This document shows, in pieces, positions 24,136 to 32,338 of a stretch of 64,000 nt of DNA; positions within the stretch are counted from its first letter, which is position 1; the number at the start of each line of letters is the position of its first letter. Source of the DNA: Solirubrobacter ginsenosidimutans (GTDB taxonomy: Bacteria > Actinomycetota > Thermoleophilia > Solirubrobacterales > Solirubrobacteraceae). The stretch lies in NCBI RefSeq assembly GCF_027587205.1, contig NZ_JAPDOD010000012.1, positions 62,001 through 126,000 on the forward strand, given 5' to 3'. The translations under genes and the position numbers were made by a program. The notes beneath the pieces were generated by a model, which was not told the origin of the DNA, did no database searches, and worked only from the letters and a program-made list of their open reading frames with translations.

Positions 24136-25188
24136 ATGATCCTCGTCAACTTCTTCTACGCGCAGCCGGTGGGGCACGCGGTCGAGGCGCTGCACTACGC
24201 CCACGGCCACCACGCCGCCGACCCGACGCGCAACATCAGCGTCGCGCTGAACGCCGCGACGGCGGTCGAGCTCGCCGACCTGTGCCCGTTCGTCGAGCAC
24301 GCCTACGCGATCGACCACCCGTTCCTCGAACCCGCTACCCACTCAGACCTCAGCGTCCTCCCCCGCGAATGGGATTGGGTCCTCGACGACCCGCGCCGTC
24401 ACCAGGCCTTCCAGACCGACACCTTCGCCGGAATGCGCGACTACTACGCCGCCAGCGACGCCCACCTGATCGCGCGCGAGGGTCGCAGCATCGCCGGGTT
24501 CGGGCGTTACCCCTACCTCCCGCATCAACCGCTCCGCTTCGCACTCGAGCCCGCCGACCTCGAGCAGCGCACGATCGCCGTGATGCTGGCCGGATCGAGT
24601 GAGCCGGCCCTGTACCCGAGCCTCACCGCCTGGCGGTCGATCCTCGACGCTCTGCACGCCGCGCACCCCGGCGTCCGCCCCGCGCTGATCGGTCGCACGA
24701 CCAGGGACGCAAGAACGTCGAGCGCGCTCGACCGCCGCGCGCTGCTCGACCATCCCTCCAAGCCGCTCGACGCCTACGACCTCCCGCTCAAGCAGCAGCT
24801 CGCGATCGTGAAGGCGAGCGAGCTGTTCCTCTCGCCGCACACGGGGTTCGGCCTCGCCGCGCTCGCCACCGGCACCCCGTGGCTGACGATCTCCGGCGGC
24901 CGCTGGTTCGAGTATTACTTCAACCACGTCCCGTTCCGCTCGGTCATCCCCGACGTCGAACGCTTTCCCTGCTTCAGCCAGTTCAGCCCGGCGATGATCG
25001 TCGACGGGCGCACCCCGAGCATGTCTGACGCGCGCATCGCCGCCGACCTCGACCGGATCGTCGAATCGGCCACAGAGCTGCTCTCCGGCACGCTCACCTA
25101 TGAGCAGGCGCTGATCGACTACTTCGCGGACCTGAAAGCCGCCACCGGCGACATCTGGTCGATCGACGGCGTGCACGTGGGTCGATGA
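24136..25188 (+). CDS. GT-B-like glycosyltransferase candidate
   Basis: A 350-aa protein from ATG 24136 (TTG 24121 also possible). The N-terminus MILVNFFYAQPVGHAVEALHY looks like a Rossmann-type strand-loop-helix. The C-terminal half contains ASELFLSPHTGFGLAALATGTP and ISGGRWFEYYF, resembling the nucleotide-sugar pocket of heptosyltransferase-like (GT9) GT-B enzymes. I infer a glycosyltransferase; it could instead be an unassigned GT-B relative. The stop overlaps the next start (ATGA), so it is coupled to the ZIP-like gene, a pairing I cannot explain. Confidence 0.55.
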   Translation: MILVNFFYAQPVGHAVEALHYAHGHHAADPTRNISVALNAATAVELADLCPFVEHAYAIDHPFLEPATHSDLSVLPREWDWVLDDPRRHQAFQTDTFAGMRDYYAASDAHLIAREGRSIAGFGRYPYLPHQPLRFALEPADLEQRTIAVMLAGSSEPALYPSLTAWRSILDALHAAHPGVRPALIGRTTRDARTSSALDRRALLDHPSKPLDAYDLPLKQQLAIVKASELFLSPHTGFGLAALATGTPWLTISGGRWFEYYFNHVPFRSVIPDVERFPCFSQFSPAMIVDGRTPSMSDARIAADLDRIVESATELLSGTLTYEQALIDYFADLKAATGDIWSIDGVHVGR

Positions 25189-25865
25189 GAGAGGCCCTGG
25201 GCTGGGGAGCATTCGCGGCTTCCTCGCTCGTGATCGGCGCCGCGCTCGGGCTCGCGCGTCAGTGGTCGAACAAACTCATCGGCCTGGTTCTGGCGTTCGG
25301 CGCGGGCGCGCTGATCAGCGCGGTGAGCTTCGATCTCTCCGCGGAGGGCGCCAAGGTCGGAGGGGGCACGGCCGTCGCCGTCGGGCTCGCCATCGGCGCG
25401 CTCACCTACTTCGCCGCCGACCGCCTCCTACCCGACGACGAGGACGGAGGCTCGGCGCTCGCCCTCGGCGCGTTCCTGGACGGGATCCCGGAGCAGGCCG
25501 TGCTCGGGATCGGCATCGCGGCGGGCGAGGGCGTCGGCGTCGGGCTGCTCGCGGCGATCTTCGTCTCCAACCTGCCGGAGGCGATCGGCTCCGCCACGAG
25601 CATGAAGGCGTCGCACGCCAGGATCATCGGGCTGTGGGTCGCGGTCGCGGCGGTCTGCACGCTCTCGACGGTCGTCGGCTACGCGATCGCCGACGGCGCG
25701 TCCCACAAGCTCCAGGCCGGCATCGACGGCTTCGCCGCGGGCGCGCTGCTGGTGATGCTGATCGACTCGATGATCCCGGAGGCCCGCCGCAAGGGCGGCG
25801 ACACGGCCGGTCTGATTACCGCCCTCGGCTTCGCCGTGGCCGCCGGATTGAGCGCTTTGAGCTGA
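25185..25865 (+). CDS. ZIP-family-like metal transporter
   Basis: The 226-aa protein has about eight hydrophobic segments. The layout matches bacterial ZIP proteins: GLVLAFGAGALISAVSFDL near TM2-3, an acidic loop (LLPDDEDGG), ALGAFLDGIPEQAVLGIGI (TM4 motif) and IFVSNLPEAIGSATSM (TM5 motif). The metal-ligand histidines usual in TM4 and TM5 (HN..EG, HE) are absent, being replaced by DGIPE and SNLPE. This suggests altered metal preference or a non-metal substrate. Coupled to the gene upstream, and followed by a hairpin terminator. Confidence 0.8.
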   Translation: MREALGWGAFAASSLVIGAALGLARQWSNKLIGLVLAFGAGALISAVSFDLSAEGAKVGGGTAVAVGLAIGALTYFAADRLLPDDEDGGSALALGAFLDGIPEQAVLGIGIAAGEGVGVGLLAAIFVSNLPEAIGSATSMKASHARIIGLWVAVAAVCTLSTVVGYAIADGASHKLQAGIDGFAAGALLVMLIDSMIPEARRKGGDTAGLITALGFAVAAGLSALS

Positions 25866-25897
25866 GCTTTCGGTCTGCGCGACGACAGTCCGAAAGC
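25866..25897 (+). terminator. Hairpin after the ZIP-like gene
   Basis: Perfect 8-bp inverted repeat GCTTTCGG (25866-25873) with CCGAAAGC (25890-25897), loop of 16 bases, directly after the stop codon at 25865. Confidence 0.6.
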
Positions 25898-25929
25898 AGG
25901 AGCGCGCTTTCACGGGATAGAGAAGGCGT

Positions 25930-27420
25930 GTGAGTCGTTCCCTGTTGCTCGCGATCGCGTTCTTCGCGATCGCCGCGGCCCCTGCCGCCGCCCATGTAGA
26001 CCCGCCCGGTTGCGTCAACAGCGACCTCCAACTCAACGTCACGGCTGACAGGACAGCCGTACGCCCGGGTGAGGCGATCAACTTCTTCGTGTCCGCGTCG
26101 AACAACAGCGCGGGCGCGTGCAACATCACGGCCGCGACGATCACGCTGCGACTTCCCAGTGCGACGGGCACCTCGACCGGGGAGCTCAAGACGCTCACGA
26201 CGACCGGCAACTACCTCGCGGGCACCGGCGGCATCGCGATCGGCACGGTGCCGTACACGGTCGCGGTCAACACGGGCGTATCCGCGCTGGCGGTTCGCGC
26301 GAACGCGACCTTCACCGCGCACACCGGCGCGGCGGACGAGACCGACACCGCGCAGCGCTCACTCGGCGTGCCGGTCACGCAGCCGTCGCTGACGCTCAGT
26401 GCGACGCCGAGCCCGACGAGCGGCATCGTCCCGCTGACGTCGAACGTCAGCTACCTGCTCAAGAACACGAGCTCGACGACCGTCCCGCTCACCAACCCGA
26501 CGATCGTCGACGGCGGCTGCGCGACGGTGACCCGCAGCGGCGGAGACACCAACGCGAACAACGTGCTCGACAGCGGCGAGGGCTGGACGTACACGTGCCA
26601 GCTCAAGCTCATCCGGCCGGCCGAGGTCCGCGCGACCGTCATCGCCAACGGCCTCGACAGCGTCGACGGGCGGACGGTCTCCGCCCCGAACGCCTCCTGG
26701 ACGGTCACCGCCTCCGCCCCGCCCCGCCCCCACATCACGCTGACTAAGACCGCCAGTCCCGCCAACGGCATCGCGCCGTTCATGACCACGTACACGTACA
26801 CCGTGCTCAACGACAGCGACCCGGACGCGATGCCCGTCACCGACGTCGCGATCGTGGACCTGGGATGCAGCCCCGCGGTGGCCGCCGCGCCCGACGCATC
26901 GCTCGCGCTCGGCGAGCAGCTGGTCCTGACGTGCTCATCCCAGATCGCCTTCGGAGGGAGCGTCACCTACTCGTCGTTCGCGACCGCCAAGGACGCCTAC
27001 GACGGCGCCACGATCTCCTCCAACTCGGCCACGACCACGGTGAGCGCCTCGACCCCGGCGGTCGTCAATCCCGGTGCGGACACGACGATCCCCACCGGCA
27101 CGCCGGCACCGACATCGGCGCCGACGTCGCCCTCCGCCACGACGCCCGTCCCGGCGACGAAGCCGTCGACGCGGGTGAAGTTCGCCTACACCGGCCGCTT
27201 CTCGCCGGCCCGGGCCTGCCGCGGCACGGTCTCGCTGACCCTCACCGCCGGCAAGAAGCGCGTGGCGGTCAAGAAGGTCAAGCTCGACAGCAGGTGCCGC
27301 TTCAAGGTCAGCTTCGACGTCGCACGCTCGCGGTTGGCGAAGGCGACCAAGGTGACCGTGACCGCCAAGGCCACGGGCAAGAAGACCGCCTCGCGCCGGT
27401 TGACGGTGCCGAAGACATAG
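25930..27420 (+). CDS. Exported DUF11-like repeat protein, first of a tandem pair
   Basis: The 496-aa protein starts at GTG with GAGAAGG just upstream. A Sec signal peptide (about residues 1-20, ending APAAA) precedes CVNSDLQLNVT. Three beta-sandwich repeats follow, with 'vrpGe.i.f.v.asN...gac.it.at' and 'YTVLND...PVTDVAIVDLGC'-type units as in DUF11/adhesin-like repeats and scattered Cys pairs. After a Pro/Thr linker (about 375-410), a basic C-terminal domain begins STRVKFAYTGRFSPARACRG. A surface or secreted protein of unknown role. Clearly paralogous along its length to the following gene. Confidence 0.85.
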   Translation: MSRSLLLAIAFFAIAAAPAAAHVDPPGCVNSDLQLNVTADRTAVRPGEAINFFVSASNNSAGACNITAATITLRLPSATGTSTGELKTLTTTGNYLAGTGGIAIGTVPYTVAVNTGVSALAVRANATFTAHTGAADETDTAQRSLGVPVTQPSLTLSATPSPTSGIVPLTSNVSYLLKNTSSTTVPLTNPTIVDGGCATVTRSGGDTNANNVLDSGEGWTYTCQLKLIRPAEVRATVIANGLDSVDGRTVSAPNASWTVTASAPPRPHITLTKTASPANGIAPFMTTYTYTVLNDSDPDAMPVTDVAIVDLGCSPAVAAAPDASLALGEQLVLTCSSQIAFGGSVTYSSFATAKDAYDGATISSNSATTTVSASTPAVVNPGADTTIPTGTPAPTSAPTSPSATTPVPATKPSTRVKFAYTGRFSPARACRGTVSLTLTAGKKRVAVKKVKLDSRCRFKVSFDVARSRLAKATKVTVTAKATGKKTASRRLTVPKT

Positions 27421-27433
27421 GTCCGCGTGTCGA

Positions 27434-27464
27434 CACACCGGATCCAGGGTCACCGACCGGTGTG
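27434..27464 (+). terminator. Inverted repeat between tandem paralogues
   Basis: Perfect 8-bp arms CACACCGG (27434-27441) and CCGGTGTG (27457-27464), 15-base loop, in the 57-base gap between the two exported-protein genes. It could be a terminator or an operator; no U-tract is seen. Confidence 0.45.
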
Positions 27465-27477
27465 GTGAGCTTGCCCG

Positions 27478-28962
27478 GTGCGCCGTCTGATCATTTCGAC
27501 CGTCATCGCCCTCGCGCTCGCCCCGGCGGGCGCAGAGGCGCATCAGAGCCCGGCGGGCTGCGTCGCGAACAACCTGGACCTGAGCGTGTCGCGCGACCGA
27601 GCCCAGGTCCGCCGTGGGCAGACCGTGAGCTACACGATCGCCGCCGGCAATGTGGGCGCCGGCGCGTGTGACATCACGAACGCGACCATCACGTTCACCC
27701 GACCCGCGCTCGATGGCTCGGCCACCGGGACCTCGACCGTCGTCAGCCAGGGCCTCGACCTGCCGGCCGGCAAGCCGTTGACCAACATCAGCACGCAGCA
27801 GTGGATCGCCGAAGTTGATTCGGGCGTCACCGACGCGATCGTGCGAGCGTCGATCACGGGAGTGCTGCACGACGCTCCGGTCGACCACACCGCCGACGTG
27901 GCGAAGACGGTCGGCATCACGGTCGTCGACCCGAAGCTGAGCCTGACGGTCACCCCCACCCCGGCCACCGGGCCTGCGCCGCTCTCGGTCACGTTCCACT
28001 ACACGCTGACCAATCTGAGCTCGCCGCCCTCGTCGCTGAAGAGCCCGTCCGTCAACCATCCACTTTGCACGCCGGCGGTCTACGCGGGCGGCGACGCCGA
28101 CCTCGACGGCGAGATCGACGTCGGTGAGACCTGGGACATGACGTGCACGCACGTCTTCACCGCGGCCGGCGAGTACTCGTCCACCGCCACCGCGAGCGCG
28201 ACCAGCGCTGCCGACAACCAACCGGTCGACGCGACCGCGCCGAGCACCACGGTCAAGGCCATCGCGCCGGTGCCGACCGCACACCTGAAGCTGACCAAGA
28301 GCGCGACCCCCACGAGCGGCTTCGCCCCGCTCTCGGTCACCTACACCTACACCGTCCTCAATGACGGCCCCGCGACCCCGATCTCCGGCATCACGGTCAC
28401 CGACCTGGGCTGCAGCCCGATCGTCACGACCGCCGCGAACACGCCGCTCGCGGCCGGTTTGAGCCGGATCTTCACGTGCACGTCGGTGCTCGCCGCCGGG
28501 ATCTACTCGAGCGGCGCGGTCGCCACCGGGACGGACACGGTGTCCGGCACGCTCGTGAGCGCCTCGGCTCCCGCGCTCGACGTGACGTCCCAGTTGCCGA
28601 CCGATCCGGACCCGACGCCGACGCCGCAGCCCAGCGAGCCGGCGCCCACGCCCGAGCCGGCCGCGGTGCCGACGGCGACCCCGACGCCGGTCCCGACCGC
28701 GACGCCGTCCACACGCGTGAAGTTCAGCTACTCCGGCCGCTTCGCGCCCGCGCGCTCGTGCCGCGGGACCGTCACCGTCGCGCTGAAGGCGGGCACGAAG
28801 ACCGTCGCCACCAAGCGGGTCAAGCTCGACGGCAAGTGCCGCTTCAAGGTCAGCTTCGACGTCGCCCGCAAGAGCCTCGGCAGCGCGACGAAGGTCACCT
28901 TGACGGCCAAGGCGGCCGGCAAGCGGACCGCCACCAGCCGTCTGAGCGTCCCTAAGACCTAG
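27478..28962 (+). CDS. Exported DUF11-like repeat protein, second of a tandem pair
   Basis: The 494-aa protein starts at GTG with signal peptide LIISTVIALALAPAGAEA and the same architecture as its upstream neighbour: three beta-sandwich repeats (YTYTVLNDGPATPISGITV, VTDLGCSPIV), a TPTPQPSEPAPTPEP-like linker and a basic C-terminal domain starting STRVKFSYSGRFAPARSCRG. The C-terminal 90 residues are nearly identical in pattern to the first copy. This indicates a tandem duplication. Its stop codon TAG shares CTAG with the TAG of the convergent small gene. Confidence 0.85.
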   Translation: MRRLIISTVIALALAPAGAEAHQSPAGCVANNLDLSVSRDRAQVRRGQTVSYTIAAGNVGAGACDITNATITFTRPALDGSATGTSTVVSQGLDLPAGKPLTNISTQQWIAEVDSGVTDAIVRASITGVLHDAPVDHTADVAKTVGITVVDPKLSLTVTPTPATGPAPLSVTFHYTLTNLSSPPSSLKSPSVNHPLCTPAVYAGGDADLDGEIDVGETWDMTCTHVFTAAGEYSSTATASATSAADNQPVDATAPSTTVKAIAPVPTAHLKLTKSATPTSGFAPLSVTYTYTVLNDGPATPISGITVTDLGCSPIVTTAANTPLAAGLSRIFTCTSVLAAGIYSSGAVATGTDTVSGTLVSASAPALDVTSQLPTDPDPTPTPQPSEPAPTPEPAAVPTATPTPVPTATPSTRVKFSYSGRFAPARSCRGTVTVALKAGTKTVATKRVKLDGKCRFKVSFDVARKSLGSATKVTLTAKAAGKRTATSRLSVPKT

Positions 28963-29129
28963 GAGTCCCCCGCGTCATAGGCCTCGCGGTCGATCGTCTG
29001 CCGGACCTCATCGTCGTCCGGAGACTCGTCGTGCTCCTCGGTCAGGTGGTCCTTGAGGCGCCCAACGAGCTCCTCGTCGTCGGCGCCCGTGACCGGCTCG
29101 CCGCAGATGTCGCATTCGATCGTGCGCAT
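28959..29129 (-). CDS. DUF1059-like small protein
   Basis: A 56-aa acidic protein starting MRTIECDICGEPVTGADDEE with a CxxC pair, then LVGRLKDHLTEEHDES. This matches the DUF1059 pattern (CxxC, 'GADDEELV', terminal 'H...EH'), suggesting a small zinc-binding fold. GGGGAG lies about 10 bases before the ATG. It is 15 bases downstream of rpiB on the same strand, so it is probably the last gene of the sugar-phosphate operon. Function is unknown. Confidence 0.75.
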   Translation of the reverse strand: MRTIECDICGEPVTGADDEELVGRLKDHLTEEHDESPDDDEVRQTIDREAYDAGDS

Positions 29130-29144
29130 GCCTGAACTACTCCC

Positions 29145-29603
29145 CTAAATGTCGTCGCGAAGAAACTCGCGTTCGATCCCGTCGATCTTCGCCAGCCGCC
29201 GCTTGTGGCGTTCCTCGCCGGTGAACTCCGCCGCCAGGTAGGAGCGGATGATGTCGCCCGCCAGCGCCGGCCCGATCACCCGCCCGCCCAGGCAGAGGAT
29301 GTTGCAGTCGTCATGCTCGACGGACTGGTGGGCGGTGTAGGTGTCGTGGGCGACGACCGCGCGGATGTTCGGGAACTTGCACGCGGCGACCGCCACGCCC
29401 GCGCCTGAGCCGCAGACGAGCACCGCGCGGTCGGCCTCGCCGCGCACCGCCTCGGCCGCCAGCCGCGCCGTGTCCGGGTAGTCGACCGGATCGGTCGACC
29501 AGGTCCCGAGATCGATCACCTCGTGGCCTTCGGCGGCGACGGTCTCGAGCACGAGCGCCTTCAGCGGGAACCCGGCGTGGTCGAACGCGCAGGCGATCCT
29601 CAC
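29145..29603 (-). CDS. rpiB: Ribose-5-phosphate isomerase B
   Basis: The 152-aa RpiB/LacAB family protein: RIACAFDHAGFPLKALV, DLGTWSTDPVDYPDTA, VLVCGSGAGVAVAACKFPNIRA (phosphate/active-site loop with Cys) and AHDTYTAHQSVEHDDCNILCLGGRVIG. It interconverts ribulose-5-P and ribose-5-P. GTG start at 29603 overlaps the ROK kinase stop by four bases. It is a late gene of the pentose-phosphate operon; rpe is not in the window. An allose-6-P or galactose-6-P isomerase role is a less likely alternative. Confidence 0.93.
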   Translation of the reverse strand: MRIACAFDHAGFPLKALVLETVAAEGHEVIDLGTWSTDPVDYPDTARLAAEAVRGEADRAVLVCGSGAGVAVAACKFPNIRAVVAHDTYTAHQSVEHDDCNILCLGGRVIGPALAGDIIRSYLAAEFTGEERHKRRLAKIDGIEREFLRDDI

Positions 29604-30601
29604 GTGGCGTCTCCGGAAATCGCGCCCTGCAGGTTCTGGCCGGTCTCTTCGGCGTACTCCTGCGCGGCGATCAGCGCCGCGCCCAGCACGCCCGCCCGCG
29701 GCCCGTGGCGGGCGATCCGGATCGTGGTGTTCATCCCCAGGCCCGGCACGACGTGGCGGAAGGCGGCGTCGCGAGCGGGGTCGAGCAGCAGCCTGCCCGC
29801 GCGCGAGACGCCGCCGCCGATGACGACCTCCAACGGGTCGAACGTGTTGATCGCGTTCGCGATGCCGATCCCGAGCCGCTCGCCGAGCACGCGCAGACAC
29901 CACAGCGACGGTTCGTCGCCGGACTCGGCACCCGCCACGACGTCGTGGCCGTCGATCGAGCCCTTGGTCGCGAGCATCTTGCCGATGTAGGAGTCGCGGT
30001 ACTGCACGGCGGCGTAGTCCGCGAGCCGGTCCAGCGCGCGACCGCTCGCCAGCGTCTCCAAGGACCCGCGCTGCGGGAACGGGTCGCCCGGGACGTTGTT
30101 GCCGTACTCGAGGTCGCGGCCGATGATCGTGTGCCCCACCTCGGCAGCCGACGTGGTCGCGCCGCGGTAGAGGCGCCCATTGAGCACCCACCCGCCGCCG
30201 ACGCCGGTGCCGATCGTGAACATCACGAGCGAGGAGACGGTCATCTGGCCGTCCTCGAAGGCCTCGGCCAGAGCCGCGCAGCCGGCGTCGTTCTCGACGT
30301 AGACCGGCACGCCCATGCGCTCGGTCAGCAGCTGGCGCAGCGGGATGTCGTGCAGCGGGATGTTGACGCTGGCGAGGATCTTGCCGGTCGCGAACTCGAT
30401 CACCGACGGCATGCCGATGCCGATGCCCTTGGTCTCCTCGGTCACCGAGCCTTCGATCGCCGTGGCGAGCTGCTCGACCAGCTCGTCCTGCGACGCCTGG
30501 TTGGTGGTGACGATCCGCGCCTCGGAGAGCTCGCCGCCCTCGAGCACGGCGACGGCGATCTTGGTGCCGCCGACGTCGACGCCGATGAACTGGTCGCTCA
30601 C
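29600..30601 (-). CDS. ROK-family sugar kinase (glucokinase-like), atypical
   Basis: A 333-aa protein with FIGVDVGGTKIAVAVLEGG (ATP phosphate-1), GIGIGMPSVIEF, ENDAGCAALAEA (catalytic Asp), FTIGTGVGGGWVLNG and AEVGHTIIG (substrate His). ROK enzymes normally have a CxCGxxGCxE zinc motif just after this His. Here that region reads YGNNVPGDPFPQRGSLETL and has no Cys. Genome context (pgi, zwf, pgl neighbours) argues for glucokinase. The stop overlaps rpiB and the start overlaps pgl by four bases each. Confidence 0.88.
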   Translation of the reverse strand: MSDQFIGVDVGGTKIAVAVLEGGELSEARIVTTNQASQDELVEQLATAIEGSVTEETKGIGIGMPSVIEFATGKILASVNIPLHDIPLRQLLTERMGVPVYVENDAGCAALAEAFEDGQMTVSSLVMFTIGTGVGGGWVLNGRLYRGATTSAAEVGHTIIGRDLEYGNNVPGDPFPQRGSLETLASGRALDRLADYAAVQYRDSYIGKMLATKGSIDGHDVVAGAESGDEPSLWCLRVLGERLGIGIANAINTFDPLEVVIGGGVSRAGRLLLDPARDAAFRHVVPGLGMNTTIRIARHGPRAGVLGAALIAAQEYAEETGQNLQGAISGDAT

Positions 30602-31284
30602 TTCAAGCCTCCCGCAGCGGCCTCGTCGAGCAGGATCACGAGCTCGCCCGCCGACAGGCGCACACGCGCCGCCGGCGAGACCGGGTCGGGCGCGTCGCCG
30701 AACGCCCGCGCGACCGCCTTGGCCTTGTCCTTGCCGGTGATCAGGAACACGACCTTGCGCGCCCCATTGATGGCCGGCAGCGTCAGCGAGATGCGCGGGA
30801 CCTGCGGCTCCATGCCCGCGAGCTCGACGCCCGTGACGAGCCGTTGGCGCTCCTCGACCTCGGGCTTGCCGGGAAAGAGCGACGCGCAGTGCGCGTCCGG
30901 CCCCAGGCCCAGCAGTACGAGGTCCCAGCGGGGCGAGCCGCCGAGCTGTTCGCGTACGTCGGCCTCGTACGCCGCCGCGCCCGCGTCGGGCCCGAGCTCG
31001 CCCTGCATGCGCATCACCGCGGGCCGCTGGTCGCGCATGATCCGCCCCAGCAGCGCGTCGGTCGCCATCCGGAAGTTCGACAGCCCGCTCTCGGGCGGGA
31101 CGCAGCGCTCATCGCTGAACCAGACCGTCGAGCCGCTCCAGTTGGCGCCCTTGCCCGCGGCCAGCTCATACGCCAGCTTCGGCGTCGAACCGCCGGTCAG
31201 GACGATGTGCGACCCGCGCTCCGCCGCCTCCACCAGCATGTCGGCGACCACGGCCGCCGGGTTCTCCTCCACTCGTATCTCCAC
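30598..31284 (-). CDS. pgl: 6-phosphogluconolactonase
   Basis: The 228-aa protein of the DevB/NagB-like fold: SHIVLTGGSTPKLAYELAA, VWFSDERCVPPESGLSNFRMA (DER motif) and LLGLGPDAHCASLFPGKPEV (catalytic His). The usual GDGHTASLFPG is altered to PDAHCASLFPG but keeps the His. It hydrolyses 6-phosphogluconolactone made by Zwf. It overlaps opcA by one base and the ROK gene by four, in the oxidative pentose-phosphate operon. Confidence 0.93.
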   Translation of the reverse strand: MEIRVEENPAAVVADMLVEAAERGSHIVLTGGSTPKLAYELAAGKGANWSGSTVWFSDERCVPPESGLSNFRMATDALLGRIMRDQRPAVMRMQGELGPDAGAAAYEADVREQLGGSPRWDLVLLGLGPDAHCASLFPGKPEVEERQRLVTGVELAGMEPQVPRISLTLPAINGARKVVFLITGKDKAKAVARAFGDAPDPVSPAARVRLSAGELVILLDEAAAGGLK

Positions 31285-32336
31285 TAGACCACCATCGCCT
31301 CGGCTGATTGCAGCGCGGGACGATAGGTGGGATCGCGCAAGAGCGCTTGGCGAACCCCTTCGCCGAGGATCCCGCCCTCACCGCGCGAGGCGCCCATGAC
31401 GGTCCAGGTGCGTTCGGTGCCGTCGCGATCGCGGCGCATCGCGCGCAGCCCTCCGGGCGCCCGATCGAGGGCGACGGCGGACCCCGAGGCGAGCTCGATG
31501 GTCACCCCCGCAAGGCCCGGCGAGCTCATCTCGACCGGCTGGAGGCTGAGCTTGATGTCCTGCCGGCGGGTGTGCGCGGTGCCGCTCCAGCGCCCGCGGG
31601 CATGGGCCAGCGCGCCCGGCTGCCAGCCCAGGCGGGAGGACAGCCAGCCGCAGAACAACAACCCGGATGCGAGCGAGTCCTCGCGATGGCGAACGGTCAC
31701 ACCCGAGATCTTGGCCAGGTCCGGCCGCCGGCGCGGCGAGTCGAACGCGGCGGCGATCCGCTCACGCCACGGCGTCGAGCGCAGCCACGAGAGGTCCACG
31801 ACGTAGGTGTCGTTGGTGAGATCGTCGGCCCGCTTGAGCGCAGTCTCGACGTCAGGTTCATCCTGAGAGTCGATCAGGACGATCTGCGCGAGCCGCCGCA
31901 GGGCGTCGATTCCGGCATCGTTGCCGTGCGGCGACCAGATCATCGTCGCGAGGTCGCTGACCACCAGCGGGTCCACGATCGTGTCGAGCTTCGGCAGGTG
32001 GCGCTCGCCGATCAGCAGCTCGATCCGCTCGCGCCCGATCGAGATCGAACCGGCCTGCGGCGCGTCCTCGGTGCCGATGCGGGCGACCGCCGACAGCTTG
32101 CGCCGCCCCGGCTCGACCGCGACCAGGATCAACCGCGACGGGTGGAAGCGCCCGACGCGCTGGAGCCGGTTCTCGATCTCGCCCCGGAAGTCGCGATCAA
32201 CGATCACGACCATGTTCATCACGCGCGCCGGCACGTAGGCGCGCTCCTCCTTGTGGCGCTGCGCGAACATCGTGCGCAACGCCGCCTCGATCGCGCCGGG
32301 CGTCGTGTCGTCCTCGCGCCAGACGTCGTCGGCCAT
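31284..32336 (-). CDS. opcA: Glucose-6-phosphate dehydrogenase assembly protein OpcA
   Basis: The 350-aa OpcA family protein: RVMNMVVIVDRDFRGEIENRL, HPSRLILVAVEPG, LPKLDTIVDPLVVSDLATMIWS and IVLIDSQDEPD are typical of actinobacterial and cyanobacterial OpcA. It activates or assembles G6PDH and is nearly always adjacent to zwf, as here (2-base gap). ATG 32336 fits the gap to zwf. The C-terminal part (about residues 190-350) is the OpcA C-domain. Confidence 0.93.
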   Translation of the reverse strand: MADDVWREDDTTPGAIEAALRTMFAQRHKEERAYVPARVMNMVVIVDRDFRGEIENRLQRVGRFHPSRLILVAVEPGRRKLSAVARIGTEDAPQAGSISIGRERIELLIGERHLPKLDTIVDPLVVSDLATMIWSPHGNDAGIDALRRLAQIVLIDSQDEPDVETALKRADDLTNDTYVVDLSWLRSTPWRERIAAAFDSPRRRPDLAKISGVTVRHREDSLASGLLFCGWLSSRLGWQPGALAHARGRWSGTAHTRRQDIKLSLQPVEMSSPGLAGVTIELASGSAVALDRAPGGLRAMRRDRDGTERTWTVMGASRGEGGILGEGVRQALLRDPTYRPALQSAEAMVV

Positions 32337-32338
32337 GC

